NCBI RefSeq assembly: GCF_000718255.1
Contig: NZ_JOFJ01000003.1
Location: 348,138 to 412,137, forward strand
Reading direction: 5' to 3'
DNA: 64,000 bases
From: Spirillospora albida
GTDB taxonomy: Bacteria > Actinomycetota > Actinomycetes > Streptosporangiales > Streptosporangiaceae
Below the pieces are notes generated by a model. The model saw nothing but the letters and a program-made list of their open reading frames with translations. It was not told the origin of the DNA and did not search any database. The translations under genes were made by a program, and so were the position numbers. This document shows, one piece after another, positions 58,725-64,000 of this stretch. Each line of letters starts with the position of its first letter. Position 1 is the stretch's first letter.

Positions 58725-59405
58725 CTGGAGGGAGAGATTCACGGGCGGCTGAGCTACCGCCTCGTCCTCGCCGTGGACATCGAGAGGTTCAGCAGCCGCA
58801 GCGCGCGGGGCCAGTTGCGGACGCAGCAGATGCTGAGGCGGGTTCTCGACTCCGCCGCCGGCGTCGTGGGGCTGGAACGGGACCAGTGGCACAAGGAGTT
58901 AACCGGTGACGGGGAGATTGACGTCCTCCCCCCAGGAGTCGATGTCACGCGGGTCGTCGGCGACTTCGTTCGCGCTCTCACGACCGCGCTGGGAGAGGTG
59001 AACGAGGATCACCTCCGCGAGGACAGGATCCGCCTGCGGCTGGCGGTGCATTACGGGGCCGTGGCGCACGGTGCCTTGGGTTTCGCCGGGCAGACCGTGA
59101 TAGTCGCGTTCCGGCTCCTGGACTCCGAGCCCCTGCGGCGTGTGCTGCACGAGCAGCCGGATCTGAATCTGGCGTGCCTCTTGTCTGAGTCTCTCTATCG
59201 GGACGCGGTGGCGACCGGACTATCCGGCCTACCCCCCTCGGCGTTCGAGCCGGTGAGGCTTCAGGTGAAGGGACACTCTCTGGGCGGCTACATCCTTCGG
59301 GACCCGGGCGGGCCGTACCGCCCCGTGGACCTTACTCACCCCGCCCCACGAGAGCCGGACCCGGACGACGCCGGGTGGACGGCTCCCGCGCGGCGGCGGG
59401 ATTGA
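58725..59405 (+). CDS. Class III nucleotide-cyclase-like protein (island)
   Basis: A ~226-residue single-domain protein with the class III cyclase fold order. The first strand is YRLVLAVDIERFS (metal Asp), the second metal loop TGDGEIDVLP, then RIRLRLAVHYGAV and QTVIVAFRLLD. Both metal-binding Asp are present, but the usual Asn of the N-x3-R transition-state pair is replaced (VIVAFR). The nearest standard start (GTG 58773) would remove the first strand, so I place the start at CTG 58725, four bases after AAGGGGAG; CTG 58749 is another option. It may make or bind a cyclic nucleotide. It is followed by an opposite-strand small membrane gene and a STAND gene. Confidence 0.65.
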   Translation: MEGEIHGRLSYRLVLAVDIERFSSRSARGQLRTQQMLRRVLDSAAGVVGLERDQWHKELTGDGEIDVLPPGVDVTRVVGDFVRALTTALGEVNEDHLREDRIRLRLAVHYGAVAHGALGFAGQTVIVAFRLLDSEPLRRVLHEQPDLNLACLLSESLYRDAVATGLSGLPPSAFEPVRLQVKGHSLGGYILRDPGGPYRPVDLTHPAPREPDPDDAGWTAPARRRD

Positions 59406-59434
59406 TGGTGGACGCGCACGCGGCGGCCCGCCGC

Positions 59435-59575
59435 TCAGTGGTTCTGAATCCACCAGATGATCAGCGCGACGAGGCCGCCGCCGCAGGCTGCGGCGGCACC
59501 CCGCACGAAGGCGAACGCGGCCATGCCGGCCAGCCTCCGGGCGAGACGCCGGCGGGAGTTGCCGTTGGTGAGCAC
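59435..59575 (-). CDS. 46-residue single-pass membrane protein (island)
   Basis: The frame runs from GTG 59575 to TGA 59435-59437. GGAGG lies exactly five bases before the GTG. The product has a basic N-terminus (SRRRLARRLAG), a Gly/Ala-rich hydrophobic helix (AAAACGGGLVALIIWWIQ) and ends QNH. The membrane helix with WW near its end and very short tail is typical of small toxins or sensor subunits. It lies between the cyclase-like and STAND genes on the opposite strand. Confidence 0.65.
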   Translation of the reverse strand: MLTNGNSRRRLARRLAGMAAFAFVRGAAAACGGGLVALIIWWIQNH

Positions 59576-59702
59576 GATGTCCTCCTTGAGCTCGCGGCCT
59601 CCGTTTTCGGAGGTGCACGCGCAGCCTCCGTGGCGGCAATCCGGCGGAACCAGGGAAAACGGCTCCGGGCATCAGGCGGCGAGGAAGGCGCAGGTAACGC
59701 GA

Positions 59703-59728
59703 GTGCCCGCAATACCCGCTGCGGGCAC
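59703..59728. promoter_or_regulatory. Inverted repeat upstream of the STAND gene
   Basis: GTGCCCGC (59703-59710) and GCGGGCAC (59721-59728) form a perfect 8-bp inverted repeat, 10-base spacer, ending 18 bp before the STAND ATG. It could be an operator for the HTH domain of that protein, or a terminator. Confidence 0.45.
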
Positions 59729-59746
59729 TGCGGCTAGCGGGCAGGG

Positions 59747-62700
59747 ATGGGAGGGCGCGTGGCCGACGAGCGGAAGGGGCTGTCGGTCTTCCAGCGGGCC
59801 CTGGGCGCTCTGGAGAGAAGCGCGGTCACCGCTCGACGGTCTCGTGGGCTGCACGCGTCGCGGCGGGAGGCCGCACGTCAGGCGAGCGAATTGGGGACGA
59901 GGCTCGACGCGCGCCGCATCGGCGACTGGCTGAATCCCGGGGACGGCCGGGCGCCCCACGACCCGGACCAAGTCTGGGCCCTCGTCCAAGTCTGGCGGGC
60001 CTGGGAGGGGAAGAAGCCGGAACCCAGGGAGCGCGAGGATTGGAATGCGCTAGTAGAGGCTGCGCAGCCCCGCCGTCCGGCCGCTCGTCCGTCCCGGCAC
60101 GTCGGCCCCGGACGTCCGATCCGCGAGTGGACGCCGCGAGAGCTGAACGTCACCCCCGCCATCGAGGGGATCGGTTCGCCGCTGCCGTTCCTGCCCGCCT
60201 ACGTGCGCCGAGCGCATGACGCAGTCCTTGAGCGGCTCGTCGCCACCGTCGAGGACGACGCGGTGATGGCGGTTCTGGTGGGGGATGCTTCGACCGGCAA
60301 GACCCGGGCACTGTGGGAGGTGCTGGGGGCTCTGCCGGACGGCTGGCGCCTCTGGTTCCCAGCCGGCCCGGACCGTCCGGAGAGCGTGCTGAAGGGCCTG
60401 CCCGACGTCGAGCCGCGCACGGTGGTGTGGCTGGATGATCTCCAGCGCCATCTGCTGACCCCGGGAAAGAAGGATGGCGAGCGTGTGGCCGCCGGGCTGA
60501 GCGCGCTGCTCGGCGACCGGCGGCGCGGGCCGGTCCTTGTCTTGGGGACGATCTGGCCCGGCGACTGGGCCACACTGTTCGGTTATGCCTCGCCTTACGA
60601 GGATCCGTACCTGGAGGCGCGGGCGCTGCTGTCGCAGCGGGACGTCCCGGTGCCGGCCATGTTCCCGCGTCCCGACCTCGACCGGGCGAGGGCGGCGGCC
60701 GCAGGTGATCCCAGGCTGGCGGAGGCCGTCAAGCACGCCGAGGACGGTCACCTCACGCAGTACCTCGCAGGCGGTCCCGCCCTGAGGGCGGTGTACCTGC
60801 ACTCACCCGACCCCGCCGCCCGCGCGCTCATGGATGCGGCGATCGACGCGCGGCGCCTCGGCCACGGCCCGATGCTTCCGAAGGCGCTGCTCAGCGAGGC
60901 GGTGCACGGCTATCTGACGCGCCCCCAGTGGGACAGACTGACCAAGGACTGGCAGGAGCGGGCGTTCCGCTACGTCACCGACGACGGGCCGTGCCGGGGC
61001 GCGCGCGCACCGCTGACCCTGGTACGGGTTCTGCCCGACGAGGACGGGGAGTGGGACTCCTGCGTCCGACTCGCCGACTACCTGGAGCAATTCGGCCGAA
61101 ATCAGCGCCGCACGGAGCCCGTGCCAAAGGCGCTGTGGGACGGTTTGATGCGTTACGCGCAGGGCTCGGATCTGGTCAAGTTGGGCCGGCAGGCGCAGGA
61201 ACGTGGCTTGTACCGGTACGCGCTCTGGTTCTATGCCGAAGCGTTCGAGGCTGATCCTCGGGCGACCGACGCGATGCTGTGGTCAGGCGACCTGCACGCG
61301 ATCGCCAGCCGCTTAGACAACGCGCTGCATTGTTACCGGCGCGCGGCCGAGAACGGCGACGAGTACGGATGGGTTAAGGGCGTCCGGTTGCTGTTGGAGG
61401 CGGGCCGGAGCGACGAGGCGGTGCGGTGGTCCTACGAGGCGGTCTGGGCGGAAGCGCTGGATGCGGCGGCACAGGTCGCGGACCTTCTCGGCGACGCCGG
61501 TCACGAACTCACAGCCATGGAGATCCTGCGCCGCGCGGCGGACGCGGGGTCAGCCGAGGCGGCCGCATGGATCGGGGAGATACTCAACGATAGTGAGCCC
61601 GAACCGGACGCGATCGGCTATCTGCGGATCGCCGCCGAAGGCGGCTACGAGTTCGCACTGCGGATCGTGGCTGAACGGCTGGTCCAGGACGAGGGCATGG
61701 ACGCCGCCGTCGCTTGGCTCCGCAGGACGCCGAACGGCGCGGCCGCTATCGCAGAACTGCGCCACGCCGAGGGAAATCTCACCGGAGCGATCAGTGCCGT
61801 GCTTCCGCTGTGTGAGGACGATCCGACGCTAGTGCGGCTCGCGGGCCCGTGGCTCGTCGCGGCGGACAGGACGGACGAGGCGATCGCCCTGTACCAGCGG
61901 GTCGTCGCGCTCGGCGGTGCAGAGACTCCGCGCGAGGCGACCGTCCGTGAGTCGGCGGTGCGGAATGCGGCAGAGCTGCTGCACGGCACGGCCCGCACGC
62001 GCGAGGCGTTCGACTGGCTCTTCTCGCTAGCCGAACATGGTGATCCCGTGGCCCTCGACCAGGCGGAACGGCTCGCCCTGCGCACACAGTCGGAGGACGT
62101 GCTGATCGCATGGTTGCGCCCGCGCGCCGAGGCTGGCGACTCCGCCGCCGTCCTAAGCCTCGCGGGCGTCCTGCACGGCATCGGGCGCACGGACGAGGCG
62201 ATCGAGGTGTGCGCCGGGCACGATTCGGCGGCCGTCCTCCAGCACCGCGGCGACCTGCTCGTCCACCGGGGCGAAAAGTCGGCAGGGATAGCCTGCTACC
62301 GGGAGGCGGCGGAGTTGGGCGACGCGCAGGCGATCGGCCTGGCCGCCACCCTGGAACGGGACGAGGGCCGCATCGAAGAGGCGGTGCTCTGGACGCAGGC
62401 ACGTGTCGCGGCGGGCGCTGGGGAAGTCGCCCTGCGCTGGACGATCGATCTCCTCCTGGGCGAAGACCGGACGGACGAGGCGATCGACTGGCTCAGGATC
62501 CGCGTCCTCGAAGGCGACGTCGACGCCCTCGGTTGGCTAGCGAACCTTCTACGCGACGAGGGCCACACGCAGGAGGCCCTCGCCTACTACCTTCAGCTCG
62601 CCGAATCAGGGCGGGCCGCCCCCGAAACCGACGCCCCGGACGCAGGCGCCCTCGCGCAGGCCGCACGGATGCTGCGCGGCGCCGGACGCGACGGCGAGGC

Positions 62701-62758
62701 CGAACGGCTCGTCCGGTACGGCGTCGAGCCGGGCGGGCGCATCGCGGGCGCCCAGTGA
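59747..62758 (+). CDS. HTH / STAND-type NTPase / TPR-repeat protein (island)
   Basis: A 1003-residue protein in three parts. Residues ~10-95 look like a helix-turn-helix region (SRREAARQASELG...RIGDWL). A STAND-like P-loop NTPase follows, with Walker A GDASTGKT (179-186) and Walker B RTVVWLDDLQ (~224-233). From ~480 to the end come helical TPR/SEL1-like repeats marked by DEAIxxY/W units (DRTDEAIALYQRV, GRTDEAIEV, DRTDEAIDWLR). Such proteins sense a ligand through the repeats and switch by nucleotide exchange; many belong to actinobacterial conflict or immunity systems. The start is ATG 59747 or GTG 59759. A direct target cannot be named. Confidence 0.85.
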   Translation: MGGRVADERKGLSVFQRALGALERSAVTARRSRGLHASRREAARQASELGTRLDARRIGDWLNPGDGRAPHDPDQVWALVQVWRAWEGKKPEPREREDWNALVEAAQPRRPAARPSRHVGPGRPIREWTPRELNVTPAIEGIGSPLPFLPAYVRRAHDAVLERLVATVEDDAVMAVLVGDASTGKTRALWEVLGALPDGWRLWFPAGPDRPESVLKGLPDVEPRTVVWLDDLQRHLLTPGKKDGERVAAGLSALLGDRRRGPVLVLGTIWPGDWATLFGYASPYEDPYLEARALLSQRDVPVPAMFPRPDLDRARAAAAGDPRLAEAVKHAEDGHLTQYLAGGPALRAVYLHSPDPAARALMDAAIDARRLGHGPMLPKALLSEAVHGYLTRPQWDRLTKDWQERAFRYVTDDGPCRGARAPLTLVRVLPDEDGEWDSCVRLADYLEQFGRNQRRTEPVPKALWDGLMRYAQGSDLVKLGRQAQERGLYRYALWFYAEAFEADPRATDAMLWSGDLHAIASRLDNALHCYRRAAENGDEYGWVKGVRLLLEAGRSDEAVRWSYEAVWAEALDAAAQVADLLGDAGHELTAMEILRRAADAGSAEAAAWIGEILNDSEPEPDAIGYLRIAAEGGYEFALRIVAERLVQDEGMDAAVAWLRRTPNGAAAIAELRHAEGNLTGAISAVLPLCEDDPTLVRLAGPWLVAADRTDEAIALYQRVVALGGAETPREATVRESAVRNAAELLHGTARTREAFDWLFSLAEHGDPVALDQAERLALRTQSEDVLIAWLRPRAEAGDSAAVLSLAGVLHGIGRTDEAIEVCAGHDSAAVLQHRGDLLVHRGEKSAGIACYREAAELGDAQAIGLAATLERDEGRIEEAVLWTQARVAAGAGEVALRWTIDLLLGEDRTDEAIDWLRIRVLEGDVDALGWLANLLRDEGHTQEALAYYLQLAESGRAAPETDAPDAGALAQAARMLRGAGRDGEAERLVRYGVEPGGRIAGAQ

Positions 62759-62894
62759 CAGGTCAGCTAGGCGCCACTGCCTTGCCGTGGCGGCGAGCCG
62801 ACTGCGTAGCACGGCTACGTGAGAAGCAGAGAAGCCCCGCACTGTTGCGTGGGCGCTTCGCGTCACCACCTCTACCTCGTCCACGATCAACTTA

Positions 62895-62926
62895 GGCCAG
62901 TGGGGCCAGTGGGGCCAGTGGGGCCA
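62895..62926. repeat. 9-bp tandem repeat in a gene-free gap
   Basis: GGCCAGTGG occurs three times without change (62895-62921), followed by GGCCAC. It lies in the 62759-63071 gap, where I see no supported gene; the rest is ordinary GC-rich sequence upstream of the lipoprotein gene. Confidence 0.85.
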
Positions 62927-63071
62927 CGCTTCCAGCCTCCGACCGGTCTGGCCCGGCAGCACCCATCCTGCCTTTGACCAGGCAAGTGTCGCCCGTACCC
63001 CCGTTTGACCGGGTCGACGTCCACTCGGCAAGATGTCCCAGATCATCCTATTTGCTCTGTTTGGGGCGTTA

Positions 63072-63584
63072 ATGAAGTTCTGGGGCTTGCTGGGTCTGGC
63101 CGGCACGATGTTCACGGCGGCTGTGGCGGGGTGCGGCGCACCCGAGCAGCAGCCGGTCAAGCTGCCGCCTGCTGCGACGCCGGCGGCGTCCCCCACCGTG
63201 ACGCCTGAAGATCAGGTCAAGGCCGCCTACCTGGCGCTTCTACGCAGAGCGGTAGACGCACGAGCGCTGCCCGACGATCAGCTCCAGTCGTTCTGGCACG
63301 GATATCTGACTGCGGACTACCTCAAGCAGGAAGTCCGAAGCACCGTTCTCCGGAACGCGCGAGGAGAGAAGATCTCCGGCTCGTACATCCCGCGGATCAA
63401 GAAGATCACGGTGACGGGCGCGTCGGCAATCGTCCGGGACTGCCAGGACGCGAGGCAGGTGACCATCACCAATGCCCAGGGCAAGACCCTGAAGCTCGGA
63501 GACCGGGACGTTCAAGTGACCTTCGTCCGCTCGAACGGTGTCTGGCTCGCCAGCTCCTTCAAGCGGCTGGATGCCAAGTGCTAG
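63072..63584 (+). CDS. Predicted lipoprotein (island)
   Basis: A 170-residue protein from ATG 63072. The signal MKFWGLLGLAGTMFTAAVAG ends in an AVAGC lipobox with Cys at residue 21, then a Pro/Ala/Thr linker. The mature domain (~50-165) is mixed alpha/beta and resembles small secreted NTF2-like proteins in outline (YLALLRRAVDARALPDDQLQSFW helix, then ITVTGASAIVRDC and VQVTFVRSNGVWLASSF strands), but I cannot name the family. It overlaps the next gene's start. Confidence 0.72.
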   Translation: MKFWGLLGLAGTMFTAAVAGCGAPEQQPVKLPPAATPAASPTVTPEDQVKAAYLALLRRAVDARALPDDQLQSFWHGYLTADYLKQEVRSTVLRNARGEKISGSYIPRIKKITVTGASAIVRDCQDARQVTITNAQGKTLKLGDRDVQVTFVRSNGVWLASSFKRLDAKC

Positions 63585-63937
63585 CAGCCACGCGACTCTT
63601 TGGCCTGGCGACCACCGGCCTCCTGCTCGGATCTCTGCTCCCGAGTCCCGCCGCAGCCGCCGGCCCGAAGGACCCATGCGCAAGTGTGGACGCCTGCTGG
63701 GAGGAGGAAGCGCCGGGCAGCCCCTCCACTCCCGGCGATGATGACGGTGGGGTTGATGACTGTGGATTGCTTTATTGCCCGAACCCCAGCACTGGTCAGC
63801 CCGACTGCGATACCGGTGACCCCACGCCGGACGAGTGCGCCGACTGGCTGCCTGTCACCACGCCAGCCCAGGAGGCCGCCAAGGCGCTGGCAGCATTGAC
63901 AGGGTGTGTCAAGTTAACGGCTGATCTTGGTTGTTGA
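63578..63937 (+). CDS. Secreted Cys-rich protein, truncated by an insertion sequence
   Basis: GTG 63578 overlaps the upstream stop (GTGCTAG). A signal peptide (TRLFGLATTGLLLGSLLPSPAAAA) precedes a short mature part rich in Asp, Pro and Cys (CASVDACWEEE; DDDGGVDDCGLLYCPNP; CDTGDPTPDEC). The last ~12 codons (after ALAALTG) run into what looks like the end of an insertion sequence, so the native C-terminus is lost. With the lipoprotein it may form an exported pair. Confidence 0.65.
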   Translation: MLAATRLFGLATTGLLLGSLLPSPAAAAGPKDPCASVDACWEEEAPGSPSTPGDDDGGVDDCGLLYCPNPSTGQPDCDTGDPTPDECADWLPVTTPAQEAAKALAALTGCVKLTADLGC

Positions 63938-64000
63938 GGTGTTCAGTTGGCGGTCGGGGTGAGTCGGCCTTCGAACTCGATCTGGAAGGCGTTGAGAGGC
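63902..64000 (-). mobile_element. End of an insertion sequence, IS256-like (partial)
   Basis: From about 63902 the sequence changes to a less GC-rich stretch beginning GGGTGTGTCAAGTTAACGG, which looks like an IS terminal repeat. A transposase reading frame enters from the window edge on the minus strand and ends at 63943. The other end is outside the window, so target-site duplication cannot be checked. Confidence 0.6.
63943..64000 (-). CDS. Transposase C-terminus (partial, IS256-like)
   Basis: Eighteen codons plus the stop are visible, reading PLNAFQIEFEGRLTPTAN. The ALNAF-I-FEGRL pattern recalls the C-terminus of IS256-family transposases, from memory. The rest of the gene is beyond the window. 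Confidence 0.55.
   Translation of the reverse strand, partial: PLNAFQIEFEGRLTPTAN

Noticed and set aside
62895..62926. 9-bp repeat considered as a CRISPR
   Set aside because: Units are 9 bp and contiguous, with no spacers and no cas genes in the window.
62606..63196. 196-residue minus-strand frame over the 9-bp repeat
   Set aside because: The WPHWPHWPH run is only translation of the repeat; no ribosome-binding site and it overlaps the end of the STAND gene.
58405..64000. Prophage or integrative conjugative element
   Set aside because: No integrase, relaxase, capsid or portal genes are seen in the visible part; only an IS end is present.

Overview
The window is a stretch of chromosome from a very high-GC actinomycete. 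It carries a mycothiol-type SigR/RsrA pair, a WhiB7 regulator with an AT-hook, UPF0182/PDZ/DUF2342 actinobacterial core genes, a 13E12-type HNH protein and many GTG and TTG starts. The overall style (many TetR/P450/lipid genes, GGGGGCGGAGCCCCC-type intergenic hairpins) fits the Streptosporangiales, perhaps Actinomadura. That placement is an inference from gene content, not a phylogeny.

Layout. 1-4 kb: the end of a GntR regulator, then a TetR regulator divergent from an SDR and an acyl-CoA dehydrogenase, with two palindromic operators between them. 4-10 kb: bioD-bioB, a lipoprotein, a carotenoid oxygenase, and a two-gene unit of a degenerate biotin-carboxylase-like protein plus a BsaP-like biotin synthase helper. 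10-13 kb: two coupled membrane HD/HD-GYP proteins. 13-24 kb: core functions in an order recalling Mycobacterium tuberculosis Rv3222c-Rv3228: sigR-rsrA, a DksA-like protein, an SRAP/YedK protein, an ECF sigma/anti-sigma pair, aroA, rsgA and hisN. 24-36 kb: an accessory lipid region with a carboxylesterase and its TetR, an MpaB-type oxygenase, an SDR, a P450, a fused alpha/beta-hydrolase/AMP-ligase resembling Rv1683, and a fatty-acyl-AMP ligase. 36-38 kb: a strongly folded inverted-repeat element and a 13E12 HNH gene. 38-44.5 kb: two initiator tRNA genes flanking a TetR-P450 pair and the proline-catabolic module (proline dehydrogenase, P5C dehydrogenase, PucR-type regulator). 44.5-57.5 kb: a conserved block like Rv3193c-Rv3197A (PDZ/Lon protein, MoaE, PPA1309 family, UPF0182, epimerase, DUF2342 protein, NUDIX, YgjP-like peptidase, enoyl-CoA hydratase, ABC1 kinase, whiB7).

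After whiB7 the conserved order breaks. A tesB-type thioesterase survives only as its last ~60 codons. From there to the window end lies a foreign-looking island: a nucleotide-cyclase-like protein, an unannotated 46-residue membrane protein on the opposite strand, a 1003-residue HTH/STAND-NTPase/TPR protein, a lipoprotein and a secreted Cys-rich protein cut by the end of an insertion sequence. The cyclase-like, small-membrane and STAND-TPR trio is the best candidate for an undescribed signalling or conflict system.

Regulation visible in the DNA: three TetR palindromic operators, an exact SigR autoregulatory promoter (GGGAAT-N18-GTT), a WhiB7-type promoter with a long ORF-containing leader and attenuator, and several strong hairpin terminators. 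A recurring curiosity is that at least five genes have their stop-codon region tandemly duplicated just downstream.
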